Source: Planctomycetaceae bacterium
Lineage (GTDB): Bacteria > Planctomycetota > Planctomycetia > Planctomycetales > Planctomycetaceae
Assembly (NCBI GenBank): GCA_024742875.1
Contig: JANSXP010000028.1
Coordinates: forward strand, 20,167 to 84,166
Direction of reading: 5' to 3'
DNA: 64,000 nt
The position numbers and the translations under genes were made by a program. A model generated the notes under the pieces. The model was not told the origin of the DNA. It did not search any database and was given only the letters and a program-made list of their open reading frames with translations. Shown here piece by piece: positions 1-15,000 of the stretch (position 1 is the first letter of the stretch; every line of letters starts with the position of its first letter).

Positions 1-3000
1 ATCGGGGCAAGAACATCTCACTGGGAATTCAGGGCGGACTTTCCGATGGGCAGGAAGGCGGCAATGTTTTTGAGCAGGGCTCCGGCGGCTTCAACGGGGT
101 CTTCACATCCACATTTGTGGATAATCGCACGATTGCCAAAGTCAGTCCTTCAGCCGAACTGAACCTGCTCGATGGGCTGGTGGAAGTGCCCGTTCCGTTT
201 GAAGAACTGCGTCAAAATGAACGCAGCGTTACCACCACAGTGGCCGAGTTCAATCCCAACGGCCTGTATGACGCGGACGACAATTCCCTGCGACGTGTCA
301 ACGCGGACACCAACACCATCACCCTGCCGTTTGATCACTATTCGGTGACCGGCTCTCCGCTGATTTATGACAATGACGGCGGCACAGACATTGGGGGACT
401 GAACAGCGGACAGATTTACTACGCCATCGTCAACGGCGAAGATGAGCCACATATTCTGAAGCTGGCACTGACCTATCAGGATGCCATTGACGGCAACGCC
501 ATTGATCTGGATCTGGATGATCTGGACGGTGTGTTCGATCAGTACCACTCGCTGTATCAGGGCTTTGACCCCACGGATCCCTCCCGCGTGCTGCTCGGCA
601 GCAGCACCATCGATCTGGGCAACCAGCACAATCTGGTTAGCGGCATTCCCGTGCTGTACGACACCGACGGCGAAGCGCCGATCGGCAACCTGACGCCTGG
701 TCAAATCTATTACGTGTCGGTGACCGGAGCCAATACCTACCGTCTGGCCCATACGGCTGCTGACGCCATCGAAGCTGAGGTGACGGGGGATACGTCAAAT
801 CTGATCACATTTGCGGCCGGAGCAACAGGCCGCGGACACGCGCTGCGGCCGACGGCGTATGAGAAAATTGAAGACCCGGAACTGCCCCGCGTGCTGGACA
901 CCAATCAGGACGGGCTGGTCAACGCCAGTGATGACAATGTGACGGGAGTGAACTCCTTCATCGCCGCTGGCGGTACGCTGAATGTGCAGACCGACACCAA
1001 TCTGATGGTGCTGGCCAACGATCAGACCAATCTGTTCAACGGCAGCGGTGTTCTGACCAAAACGCTGAGCAACGCCAGTGGAGCGGCCATCAATGTGAAC
1101 GTCATTAATCGCCGGACGGAGGCACTGATTGGTTCCGAGGATCGTGTGCTTGACGAAGACGATTTCACGCCCGAACTGGGCGTGGACAGTTCGGGCCTGG
1201 TCACGCTCGATTATGCGCACGGCTTTTCCGCCGGCGACGAGCTGATCTACACGGCCGGCGGCGACTATCCGATTGACGGACTGCGGGACCGCGGTCTTTA
1301 TGTGGTCACGTCCTCGGATGATCAGGAGTTTCGCATTGGGCGTACGGCCGCCGAACGCAGCAACGCGGTTGGGTCTGCGGCCATTGACGGAACGACCTGG
1401 ACGATCAATCTGGGGTATGAACACAAATTCCAAAGCGGCGATGCCGTACGATACACCAACGAAAAACCGGCCCTGCGGGACGACATCGGCGGGCTGACGG
1501 ACGGCCAGGTGTATTACGTGATTGCTGTGGATGGCCGCAAAATTCAGCTGGCCGAACTGCTGGAAGATGTGGCGGAGCAGTATCGCTATCAGTTCACTCC
1601 TGCAACTTCCGTCGACGGCGACTTCATCTATCTGGGATACGAACACGGTCTGCCGGCCGGGCAGCAGGTACTGTATCGGTCAGGTGGCGGCGCGGCGGTC
1701 GGAGGTCTGGAAGACGGCAAAACCTACACCATCGTACTCGACTCTGATGAACCGCTGGCCATCAGGCTGCGAGACCCCGACACCGGCAGCGTGGTGACGA
1801 TGGATCCGTCGCTGGCGCGGGGCGCCGGGCACACACTGCAGCCCGCCTTCCAGCAGGTGGATGTGGATGTCACAGCGGACGACCTGCTGACCGGCACCAT
1901 TGACCTGGGATACGCCCACGATCTGCAGACCGGTGATTCCGTGCGGCTGACCGGAGCGTCGTCTCTGGGACTGACGGACGACCAGCGCTACTACGCGATT
2001 GTGCTCACCGATACGCAAATCGCCCTGGCGGAAACCGAAGCTCTCGCCGAATCCGGTCGAACGCAGTTTTTCCTGTCGACTGCACTGCTGGACAATGGCG
2101 ATGCGGCGGACGGCAAAGCAGACACCATCGACGTTTATGCCGAGCATGGTTTTCAGGACGGAGATACGGTCCTGTACCTGCAGGGCAGCAGTCTGGATGT
2201 GGGCCTGACCGACGGCGAGACGTACACGGTGCGGTTGCTGGATCCGGACACCACGTCGCTCGATCTGCCGGAAACCAAGCTGCAGCTGCTCGACAGCACG
2301 GGCGCCCTGGTGGAAATGAGCACCATTGCGGGCACTGACAATGTCTACGCTTCGCTGGTCAACCTGTCTGCCCGCACGGCCCTGACCGGCGGATCGGCCA
2401 CGGACGCAATTTATCTGTATAACGATGCCCGCGTGGCCATCAGTCAGCCGGGGCTGGGATTCGACGTGTATTCGTTCCAGCTGGCCGTTGATCCTCTGAC
2501 CACGCTGGAGACTCTGCACGGCTTTGCTCCCACGTTTGACCCGTCAACGGCACTGACGGACGCCGATGGCAATGATGTGTACGACACCATTGATCTGGGA
2601 TATGCCCACAACTATTCGGCCGGGCAGGAAGTGACCTACACGTCCGGCGAGGGGGCGCCCATCATTGGTCTGAACGAGGGCCAGGTGTACTTTGTGCGGC
2701 TGGTTTCCGGCAGTACGACAAAAATTCAGCTGGCCGAAACCCTGCTGCAGGCGACCGAAGACGCCACGGATCCCGAAGTGGTCGAGTTCAACATTGATCA
2801 GACCACCGGAACCACTCACGCGGTGGCCGCGCGGCTGCGACCGATTCCCACGCTTGATGCGCCGTCGGATACGATTCGCTTCACCCGGGTTCATGGATTC
2901 AGCAACGGCGATCAGGTCACCTACACGGCCGGTGACGGCAACCGCATTGTCGGCCTGGATGACGGCGGCACCTATTATGTGCTGACCACAAATGACCCGC

Positions 3001-6000
3001 GCGTGATTCAGCTGTCCGAAGACGGCACTACGCCGCTGTCTTTGGCAGCGCCCCGGATCAGTGGCGGCGGACACACGTTCAGCGATGTTGTGGTGGCCGG
3101 CACCGTCAGCGTGACCACAGAAAACGACGTGGCGGTTGCTTCGGCCAATACGGGATCCATCATCGCCGTGACGGCGGCCGCGACAGTGGCGACCCCCGCG
3201 AAAACCAACGCATATACGGGTGCCGGCTGGAGTGCCAAATCGAACACGTGGAGTGACGCCCAGTCGTATGACGGGGGGCGAAACATTTCCGGCACGGCGG
3301 CGATCAATATTCAGGTGGATCGCACACTCGCGTGGGTGCAGGACACTGAGTTTTTCGGTTCCGGTGGACTGCGGGTCACGGCTGTTAACGAGGCCGAAAT
3401 TTACATGGGGGCCGGAGCGGTCACCTTTGCTTCGGTCGACAGTCAGCGCGGTGGTGGTTCGGGCGCCATGGCGGGCGCGCTGGGGCTGAACGTCATTGCC
3501 ACACGCACCGAAGCCTACATTGACGAATCATCGGTTGTGCGTTCGGGAGATGTCATTGTGGATGCCGATTCCCGCGGCAACATTGTGGCCATCGCACTCA
3601 GCGGAGCGGGCTCCACCGGATCGCTGGCTGCCGGCGGTTCGTTCGTGATCAATGTGGTGTCCATGAACACCATCGCCCGGATTTCGGACTCCTTCATTGT
3701 CACGCCCGGTGCACTGGACGTGAGATCTGACAACAACGTGGATACTGTGGCGGTCGCGGGTGCTTTCGCCACAGTCGCACAGTCACAAAACGCCAACCCC
3801 GACGGCACCACGGCCATTGGCTTTGCGGTGGCCATCAACGTCATCAGCAACGACCTGCGAGACGGCGGCACGCTGGCGTTTGTGGAAGATACGGCCATTG
3901 ACGTCGGCAGTGATCTGGACGTGGTGGCGCTGGCCAACAGCAGCACCATCGCTGTGGTGGTCGCGATGGCCTTCAATGCTGAACGCACGGGCATCAGCAC
4001 CAGTGTGGCCATTGGTCTGGGGCTGAATGTGATCAGCACACGCACCCGAGCCTCAGTGAAGGGCACCAAAGATGACACCGACGGCGAAGTGGACGGCGAT
4101 GTCACGATCAGCGCGGACGACACTTCGCTGACGATGTCGTACAACTTCCCGATCTCCGTCAGCTTCAGCGGCGGGGCCGCCGAAAGCTCGACGGCTGTCG
4201 GTGCCGGCCTGACCTTCAACGTGATCAATACCGACGTCACGGCCGAACTGGCCGACTTGTCCCTCACGACGGACAACCTCGACGTCACAGCCGCCGGCAG
4301 CGGCACCGTTCGAGCGCTGGCGCTGGGCTTTTCCGGTGCGGAGGACATTGCCTTCGCCGGTCAGCTGGCTTTCAACTACATCGAGCAGAATGTGACGGCC
4401 ACCGTCTCCGGTGCCACCGTCACCACATCGGGCGATCTTGTCGTCACGGCCGATGATGAGTCTGATATTTTCGCACTCACGGGAGCCGCCGCACTGTCAT
4501 TTATGGGCAACGGTGGCACGGGGGTGGGGGCGGCGCTGTCGTTTGACATCACCAATAACACCACCGAAGCACTGGTGGATCAGTCCACCATTATCTCGGC
4601 CGGTGACGTGCAGGTCGAAGCAACCTCGTCCGCTACGATCGAAACCATCACGGCCGGAGCGGCTGCCGGTCGTCAGCTGGGTGTCGGCGGCAGCATTTCT
4701 ACGGTTGTACTGACCAACGCCACGCGGGCCGCCATCACCAGTTCGACGGTCACGGCCGAGCACAACATGCTGGTGCATGCCGATTCAGCCGGCATTGTCC
4801 GCACGTACGCGGGAGCCATCGGTTTTGGCAAGCAGGGCGTGGGTGTGGGGGCCAGTCTGTCAATCAGTGTGATTGACAATACGACGGAAGCGTATATCGA
4901 TCAGTCAACGGTCGTCGCCAAAGGCAATGGCGGCAACACGCTGGCGGTGAAAAACTGGGATGACAACGTGGACGAGTCCACGGAATTCATCAGCGGTCTG
5001 GCCGTCATCGCCAGCAATACGGAAGATCTGGATCTGATCTCGGTGACAGCCGGACTGGGCAAAACAGGGGCGGCGGCCATCAATCTGGCGCCCACCATCC
5101 TGAACAACACCACGCATGCCTACATCGAAGATACGGACGTCAACGCGGCCGATGAGTTTGGCAGTGACGTGATTGTCCGGGCCCATCAGGACAGTGACTT
5201 TTTCGTATTCCTGGGGGCAGGCAGCGCGGGGATTTCCAAAGCCTCCGTGGGCGTGGCGGCAGGAGGTCTGTTTGTCAGCAACGAGACCCAGGCGTGGCTG
5301 TCGGACACTGACACCGACGAAGTGACGGGCAACGGCCGGCAGTCCGTGTACGCCGACGGCAACGTGGAAGTCGCCAGCTTTGCCCGCTCAGAGTTTGACA
5401 CGGGTGTGGTGGGCATCAGCGGTTCGGCCAAGCTGTCGGGCGCTGGTTCTGTGGATGTGGTGACGCTCAATAACGTCAACCGGGCGAAGATCTCCGACGT
5501 GGACATCAATGCCACCGGTGATCTCACACTGGAGGCCGTGGATCGTCTCAATATGACGCGCTTCACCGGTTCGGCCGCCGTGGGTACGGCCAGCGGCGGC
5601 GGCACGTTTATTCTGATTTTCAATGACAACGTCAACGAAGCCATCATGTCGGACACGCAGGCAAACGCGTCGGGCGCAACGCTGGTGCGGGCCGACAGCT
5701 TTGTGGGTTCGGACGCGTTTGCCCTGTCCGGCGCTGTGGGTGTCTCGGGGGCCTTCAACGGCGTGTTCGTCTTTTATGTGTCCCGCGGTGAAACGCGGGC
5801 GGTGATTGAAGGCGGCAATCGTCAGGCACAGATCAATCAGGATCTGAACTTCTCTGATGACAGTCAGTCGGTCACCGTGCAGGCGACCGACTACGTGGAC
5901 AGTCTGCTGCTGGAAGGCGGCCTTGCAGGTGGCGGCGGCCCCGCCGGTGTGGCCGGAAATCTGGCCTTCTTTGACGTACAGAATACGGTCGACGCGCACA

Positions 6001-9000
6001 TCGGCAGCTCAGCAAGAGTGGCCGCCGGAGGGGATGTGAGCGTGGATGCGTCATCCACAAAGATTTTGTCTGCTCTGGCCGGTGGTCTGGCGTACGGCAC
6101 CGGTGTCGGATTTGCCGGGACGTTCGTGGTGTCGACGATTGGTTCGGGCACAAGCTCCGGCGGGATCACGGATGCCGTGGATGACGACGTCATGGATGCC
6201 GTCAACAGTGCGGCCAGTTCTGCCAATGACACAGACGGCATGATGGGGGGACCCGCGCCGAGCAAAGTGGCCGATGAGCTGGAGGCCAATGAAACGTCAC
6301 TCGCCCGCCCGGGCACGGTCGATCGCAGCACCGAAGATGTGGCCGCCTTCATTGGAGCGTTCGCGGAAATCACAGCGGGCGGCGATCTGTCCGTCACGGC
6401 AACGGAGACGGTGGACTACACCAGCGCGGCGGGATCTGTGGCTGTGGCCGGCAGCAATGGATTTGGCGCGTCCGTGAGTCTGCTGACGGTGGGCACAGTG
6501 ACGGAAGCCTATGTCGACGACGATGCGGTTTTGATCGTTGACGGCACCATTGACGTATCGGCTTCTGCCGACGAAACCGTGACCAGTGATGCGGTGGCGG
6601 CCGCCGGTGCGCTCACATTCTCACTGGGGGCACAGTATTCAGAAGCCACGATCGACAGCGATCAGATTGCTTCCATCGGCGACGACGTGCTGATCACCGG
6701 CTCTACGGCTGTGGGCGTCTCTGCCAGTCATGTGCGTGATGTGGAAGTGATCGGCAACGCGGCCAACCTGGCGGGTGGCGTGGCGGTGGGGCTGTCCGGC
6801 GCGACGGTCGATCTGGGCGGGGATGTTCGCGCCCAGGTGGTCAATGCGGACATGGGGACAGCCGATGACGACGGCAATGTACTGGCGACGATCGGCAGTC
6901 TGGATGTAACGGCCAGCAGTACCGTGACGGAAGCCCGCGCCAAGGCGCCCGCGCTGGCTGGTGGCGTGGGGATCGCGTTTGCCGGCTCGCTGGCCAACGC
7001 GACCATTGATACCGATGTGGATGCCCGGATTGTGGGATCGGCAGAAGTTTATGCGACCGGCGATATCAACGTGACGGCCACCACCGACCACGACGCCGAA
7101 GCGGAAGCCGTTGGCCAGAACGGAGCCGGCGGTGTGACGATTGGTTTGTCGGGCGGCACGGCCGTGATTGATCCCACAGTGGATACGATTATTGGCGATG
7201 GCGCCATTCTTGTGGGAGACAATATCGCCGTGCAGGCGCAGCACAACGTGGTGAAGGCAGACGGAACGGCGGCCACCGGGCTGGCGACCGCCAAAGCCAC
7301 GTCCTCCGGCGGCTCGGTGCTGCTGGGCGTGCAGGGCAGCTGGGCCACGGCCGAACCCAAAGGGCGTGTGACCAACACCGTGGGCAGTGCATCGCTGGAA
7401 GTGAATGGCGGCGACATCCTGATCAGTACGGACAGTCGGAACGCCGGACGTTCTGAAGCACTGGGCGACAGCTTCAGCATTATCGGCGTGGGGATTCAGC
7501 GCGGTGATGTTGAGATTACCACCAACAACAGTTTGTCGGTGGCTTCCGGCGCTAGTCTGGTTTCGACGTCTGGTGACGTGACGGTGCGGGCAGCTTCGGA
7601 AGATGTGGGCTCAACCCGCGTGCGCTCCGGCAGTGGCGGACTGGTGGGTGTGTCAGAAGCGTTTTCCGACATTGACGTTCGTACAGAAACCACAGCCAAC
7701 GTCGCCGGAACGCTGGCAGCCGGTGGCACGGTGAGAGTGGCCACCGACTACCAGACCACGCAGAACATTAATGCCGATGCCATCAGCAATTCGGCCTTCG
7801 CCATTCCCACGTCCCGGGCGACAATCGATTTTCGGGGGATTTCTGAAGACAACACGACGATCAAGACTACGGTCAGCGGCACGCTGCAGGCTCCGACTGT
7901 GGTGGTGGATGCCACCGCCAGCGACATTGACGTCACGGCGAATGCCAACTCCGAAGCGTCCGCTGCATTTGCGGATTCGGATGCGACGGCCACCGTCAAT
8001 CTGGATCTGGATGCCAGCGTGGTGATTGAGTCGGGTGCGCTGCTGGATGGAGCAGACGACGTGCATTTGACGGCCGATCTCACGTCGGTCGCCATGGATG
8101 TGGATGCCCGCGGGTCCACCAAAACCGACGATCGTGGTTCACTGGCCGGCGATCCCGATGCGGAAGCCAACATCAACATGGACACGGCCGCCGCGGTGAC
8201 GGGAACGGCTGGATCGAACATCAAAACACAGCAGCTGAATGTCTCAGCCCTCACCGATGCGGGGCTGTCCGACGTGGATGCCTACGCTCAGCACGTGGGC
8301 GTCAACTTCGGCTCCGGCCCTCGGGAATCTGAAAACCTGCAGGCCGATCGGCTGATTGACCTGAACTCCACCATCACCCTGCTGGTGGCCGCGGATCCGT
8401 TTCTGATTCTGGAAGCGGATGGCACCGTGCAGCAGGAGGCCATCACCTACACGGAGACGGACACCCGAATCACGGTCGACCGTCTGGTGAATGAAGGCAG
8501 TCACGGCGGTGAAATTAATCTGACCGTCAACACCACCGGGCGTGATGGTGAAATGACTGACCCGCGTGTCATCAAAGGCACGCCGGAAGTGGTCTTCCAG
8601 ACAGCCTATGATGAGGTGACCATCATCAATGAGCTGGATAAGGAACTGATTCTGCTGGGCATTGATGTCGGCAATGAAGGGGCCACGGCCAGCGATCTGA
8701 TCAACATTCCCGTGACCCCCAGCATCAACGAGCTGGATCCGCAAAGTGAGGCGGATGCCACCGGGACGCAGGTGGTGATCGAGACGACGGGGCAGTTTGG
8801 ACTGGCCGGGCTGCTCGACAATCCGCTGGGCAGCACATCGATTACATCAGAAACCGGTGACATTCTGACGGCATCGATGGGAGGAGTCTCCTATGCCACA
8901 AATGCCGCCGATCTGGATGCCGGCACTGTGACACAGGACGTGCTGGACATCATCGGAGTGACGGCCAGCGAAACGACGATTTCCACCATTGAAGCGGGAA

Positions 9001-12000
9001 GTCGCTGGCTCGTGAAGACGGCTTCCAACGAGTTCGAACTGGGAAGCCTGGGGGCCAGCATCGCCGTGTTCCGCGGCGTGAACAACCGCACGCCGTGGGT
9101 GATTGATTCCAGTGAAGTCACCCTCAGCGCCGGCGGTCAGATTGGGGTGACGTTCTTCCCGCTGCAGATCATTGCCGGCGAAGGCAGCGATGTTTCGGTG
9201 ACTTCAGACAATCAGGTGCTGCTGAATACGAACTCCATCGACAGTACCTATCTGGAAGTGTTTGGCGGCCAGACAGTGGTCGGCGGTATGCAGGCCGGGG
9301 GCACGCTGGATCTGATGTCTGTCGGTTCAATCGTGGATGGCGACAACGGAGCGATCGATTTTGTGGCTGATGTGCTCAAACTGGAGTCTGTGACGTCGAC
9401 TGCCAGTGATGCCACGGCCGCCGATCGCACCATCGGCACGCTCACCAACCCGCTGGAGATTGCCACCACATCGACCTTCAGTGCCACGGCCGGCGGGCAC
9501 ATTGCCTTCAGCGGCCAGGCCGGCAGCTTCACGCCGCAATCACTGCTGTCCACGCTGGGCGATATTCAGCTGACGATTGCCGACACGGATGAAGTCGGGC
9601 AGGATCTGCTGCTGCCCACCGCGTCGTCTCTGATTGCCACGGCGGGATCGATCCGTCTGAATGTGGGCGACAACCTGGATTCCCAGGGCGTTATGCAGGC
9701 GGGCACTTCGATCTTCATCAATGCCGATCAGGCCGGACTGGATGTGGGCACCGGAGCGGTGATTGACCTGCTGGGCGAATTGAGAGCCGGCACGTCCATT
9801 GACATCGTCACCGGCAGCGATCCGGACGCAGTCAACTTCCGTCGTCTGGACTCGACCACCACTGCTGTCAGCATCTCCACGGCAGCCGGACAGGACACCA
9901 TCAACATCGGCAGCCTGGACGGGCTGCTGACATCACTGCGGGGCACCTTTACGGTGGACGCCGGAGAAGAAACGGATGCGGCCGCCGATCTGCTGGTGCA
10001 GGACGTGATTGCTCTGGACGACACATCGCGGGGCGCCGCTTCGCCGCAAACGGTGACGTCAGCCTCCACGTCGATTTCGGGGATGGACGCCGCACTGGTG
10101 ATTGGCAGTCAGACGCTCAACTATGCCAATGCCGAACTTGTCAATCTGGCTCTGGGGGCCGGCAACGACACGGTGGACGTCGGCTTGACCGTGGCTGACA
10201 CCGAGCTGACGATTGCTGTGGGCGAAGGCGACAACACGGCGTTCGTTGGGCAGGATGTGGTAGAAAGCAGTGTTGTGGTTGGGCGGACACTCAGCGGGCT
10301 GGCCGGCAAACTGAACCTGACAGCGCCCAGTGGAAACGAAGGCACCAGTTCACTCACGATCAATAACACGGCTGACAGTGCTGGCGGATCCGGTCGTCTG
10401 TCGGCCACCAATCTGACGGGCTTTGGCATGGCGGATGGTGTCAGTGGGGGCGTGGGCTTCAGCGGATTTGACAGCGTGCTGCTGAGTCTGGGCAGCGGCA
10501 ATGACGCGCTGGATGTTTCCGGGACACTGACACCTGTCAGCATTGAACTGGGGGGCGGCGACGACACGCTGGAAGTGGACGGCAGCTTTGCCGATTTCCG
10601 GCGGGACCTCACATTCTCCGGCACGACCCTGGGAGATACATCCGCCAGCAGTGACAACGACATTCTGTCGCTCGCTTTTCCTGCAGCGGCCGTCTTTACG
10701 CTGGATGCCGATGAGCTGTCCAGTCAGGGGGCCATCGGCAGCATCTTTTATCAGCAGGTGTCCGGCATTGTGGCCAGCCTCAGCAATGGGGCCGACCAGG
10801 TGGTCATCAATGATGTGGGTGCCAGGCTGACGCTCAACACGGGCGGCGGGGCCGACACTGTGACGGCCAATAATTTCTCCGTCGCATCCACCGTGAATCT
10901 GGGTGATGACGCCGACCCTGATGTGATGACCATCACCGGCACCGACACCGACCTGACAGTGACGGGCGACACCGAGGGAATCGATACACTGATTGTGGAC
11001 CGCACGGCGACCACTGATCCGGTGACCCGCGGTCGACTGGATGATTCGGCCAGCGGCGTCCTCAGCGGCGTGACTGGTGGCAATGTGACGTTCGACAACT
11101 TCGCGCAGTTCAACCTGCTGCTGGGCAGCGGCAATGACCAGTTTCTGATTGATGCCGGTCTGGGACTGGTCGGCACCAATCTGCTGATCGACGGCGGAGT
11201 GAGCGATGACGTGATTGATGTGGTGACTTTGAGCGATACCACGGCCATCGTTGGTGGTGACGACGAAGACACAGTCAATCTGTTTATCGCCGGACTGCCG
11301 ACCGCTGATCAGTTCACCAACCTTGGGCTCACCGTTGAGACGCTGGCCATTCAGAACGAAGACAGCCCGTTTGATACCACGTGGGCGTTTCAGGATGCTT
11401 CGCTGACCGCTGCCAATGCGGCCACCGGTGGTGATCCTGTCACCGTCATCGATGACATCCTGCAGATTGATCGCATGAACTTCTTCCCCGGCTCGGGCAG
11501 CAACTCACTGACCGTGGGCACAGAAACCATCAACGATGTGGTTGGGGAAGTGGATGATGACGGCACGATTGTGCGTCGCAGTGTGATCGCATTCAATGCG
11601 CTGGCGGGAACCGTGTCTTCCTACACCGAGAATGGCTACGAGTTTACCACCAGCGGCAGTTTTGGCCCGTCTTCTGGTGGTCTGCTGGTCTCAGCGGACG
11701 CCACCACCGTCGATGTTGAGGCGGCCGACGGCAGCGTGTTTGATCTGAACCGACTGACCATTGTCGACAGCCGCAGTGGGGCGATGTCACTGACCGTCAC
11801 CGGCACGTCCACGGTGACCGGCGGCACCATCAGCGAGACGGTCGCCTATGTGGCCACGGGAGCCGCCGTTGATCTGAGTTTTGGCGATCTGGATGACGTG
11901 AGCGACATCCGCCTGACGCTGGATGCCGCCCAGATTCTGGATGACGTGGTGATGTCCACGGTGCTCAGTGGCAATGGTCGGGTGGATCTGACGTTTGGTT

Positions 12001-15000
12001 CCATCGTGCTGGAACCGGGGGCCGCCACAACGCTCAGTCAGCCGCAGACAACGGTGGACTTCACGCGGGAACTGACAGATGCGTTCACCTACACCGAAGA
12101 CAGCTTCACGCTGTCCGGCGATAAGGAACTGTTCATTGACAGCAGCAGCACGACAGCGCTGCGGGGGCTGAGCGATGACACGACCATTACCCTGGCGGCC
12201 AGTGGCGGTGGCGCGTTCGCGCTTTACGAAATGCAGCTTCGAAATACTTCGGCCGTGGACGAGACGGTCTCGCTGACGGTCCATCTCATCAATGGCACGC
12301 AGACGACCATTCCACTGTCCGTGCCGGCGGACGGGCAGTGGCAGACGTTCTCGTCTCCGTTTATTGGCCTGGGATCGCTCGTTCGTTCCGTCGAATGGAC
12401 GGCCGATACCAACATCAGTGTCGACAAAATTGTGGCCGTGGGGCGTGTGGCTTCGGTGCTGACGTTCACCACGGGTGACGGTAACACTCAGGTGGAAGGC
12501 GGCATTCAGTATCAGACGTCCCGTTCCCTGTTCACCTCAGGCGGCGTGGCTCAGTCCTCGCAGTTCAGCAACAACTACATCACGTCTGTGGATGGTCGTC
12601 CGTTTACGCTGGAGTCAATCGATTTCCAGCTCGACAGCATTCTGACAGAGACGGTCGGAATCACGTTTGAAGCCACAGATGCGGCTGGCAATGTCTTCAC
12701 GGAAGAAGCGCAGTTTCTGTCCAACTCCGGACTGCAGACGTACGAGTTTCAATCGCTGGTGGATGTGCAGACAGTCACATTCTTCAATCGCTTTGCCACG
12801 TTTGACTTTGGTTTTGACAACATTGTGGCCAGTCAGGGGCTGCTGTCCGCCGCTCCTGCATCTGTGATGCCCACAGCGCTGCCGGAGCCGGTCGACATCG
12901 CCACTTTGGCGTCTCAGGACATTGTCTTCCACACCAGCAATCTGAATGATGCCGACAGCAGCAATGATGTGCCCGTCATTACGGTCGACGGAAACGCGGT
13001 GACGGCGCTCAACGGCACCAGCTTTTCTGTGGAGTATCTGGATGCCACAGAAACGCCCGTCACTCCCGTTGCCGGTGAGCAGTACATCGTGCGATTCACG
13101 TTTCACGGGGATCTGGTGATTCCCGATGGCAGTTCGATCACGGCCGATGGCAGCCACGCCCTGTCGCTGCATGTGGAGAACAACGCCACGATCGGCGACA
13201 GCGTGACGTTCGACATGTCCGGATCGGCGGCGGAAGTGCGGGATGTGATCGTCGAGTTTGACGGTTTGGCCAACACGGCCACCAATCTGTACCAGGAAGG
13301 TGAAGTCCAGTTTACGACGGGCTACTTCTACGGCAATGGCGACCGGCTGGCTGTGGGAACGACCGGCACGGCCATCAGCTATCAGCGGGAAGCGGGTGGC
13401 AACACGGGGTTGCAGCGTATCACGCTGGTCGATTCCCGTTCGGGCAGCCAGAGCATCACAGCCACGGGGACCAGGGCGGACGGTTCAACGGTCACCCACA
13501 CGGCCAACTACACGGCCACGGGGGCCACACAGACAGTGAATTTCTCCGGCATCTCGGGAGTTGTGTCGGTCGCCATCGACGTGGCGACGGACGTCGAACT
13601 GGATCTGCTCAACCTCGGCGGGTCCACACTCCTGCGATTCGATGAACTGGGTGACGGCAATCGATCCCACTACTCGGAAGATGGTTACACGGTGACATCG
13701 GTCGGCGGTCAGGCCCTGTTCAATGGGGCGGCTGGCACGCTGCGATCGGCGTCAGGAACCAGCGATGTTGTCTATAGCTATGTTGATGGCAGTACGCTTG
13801 ATCTGTTTGAACTTTCGCTCAGCGACTCACGCTCCGGCAACCAGTCGATCACCGCCATCGCGACCCTCGCAGACGGCACTGAGGTTTCTGAGACCCAGCC
13901 GTGTGATGCTTCTCAATCCACGGCCACGGTCGTGTTTGAGGACCTGCACGATGCTGTGGCGGTGACTCTGTCTCTGGCTCCGCAGGTCAGCATCGACTCC
14001 ATCGAAGTGGATCGCGTCCTGCATGCGGGTGTGGGTCGCGCGGGTGGCGGTGACGGCGGCGATGGGGGTGTGGGCGGTGCGGGAACAGACGGCGGACGTG
14101 GTGTCAGCGGCGGCGATGGCGGAGACGGCGGCGACGGTGGAGCGGCATTTGACAGTGGTCGGCTGGTGGCGTTTGAAGGTGACGATGGCACTGGCGGCGG
14201 TGGTGGTGGGTTCTATGTGGAACTGGCACAGGCCGAATCCGGCACCGATGGCACGGCTGGTACCAATGGATTCAATGGTGGCCTGGGGGGGCAGGCGGGT
14301 AAGACGGATGAAGACACGGGTTTCGGTATCGGCGGGGAAAGTGGATCTCGTCAGTCGACCGATGGTGGCGACGGCGGCGAAGGTGGCGATCCGGGTGACG
14401 GCCCGGCCAATCCTGACCATGGTGAGCCTGGCACCACAGGTGATCCGACCCGCAACGGCAGTAACGGTGAAATGGGGGGGGAAGGTGGCATTGGCTACGG
14501 CGGCACCAATGAAGGAACCGGCACGGTGATTTCTGCCGGCGGCGGTGGAGAAGGGGCCGATGGCGGTGCCGGCGGCGGCGGCGGTGGTGCCTTTGAGATC
14601 TTTGTGAAAGGCGTGCTGCAGATCGGCCGCGCTGACTTTGATGCCAGCGGCGGCGACGCTCACGCCGGAGAAGGCGGTGCTGCCGGCCTTGGCGGTGTCG
14701 GTGGCGGTGCAGCGGGTGACGATGGTGCATTTGGCATTGCGGGTATCGTGGGCGCCAATTCCTCGACCGGCGGTGAAAACGGGGATGAGCCCGTCACGTC
14801 TGCGGAGGCGGCCACCGGTGTCGGTTCTGACGGCACAGATCGCCGCGGTGACTTCGATGGTCGCGGTGGTGGACGTGGCACGGGAGTCTCAGGCGGATCG
14901 GGCGGTATTGGGGGTGACGGCGGGGCGTCAGAAGACAACCGAGGCGGCGACGGTGGTGATGGCGCTGACGGAGCCGACGGCGGCAACGGCGGTCGCGGGG

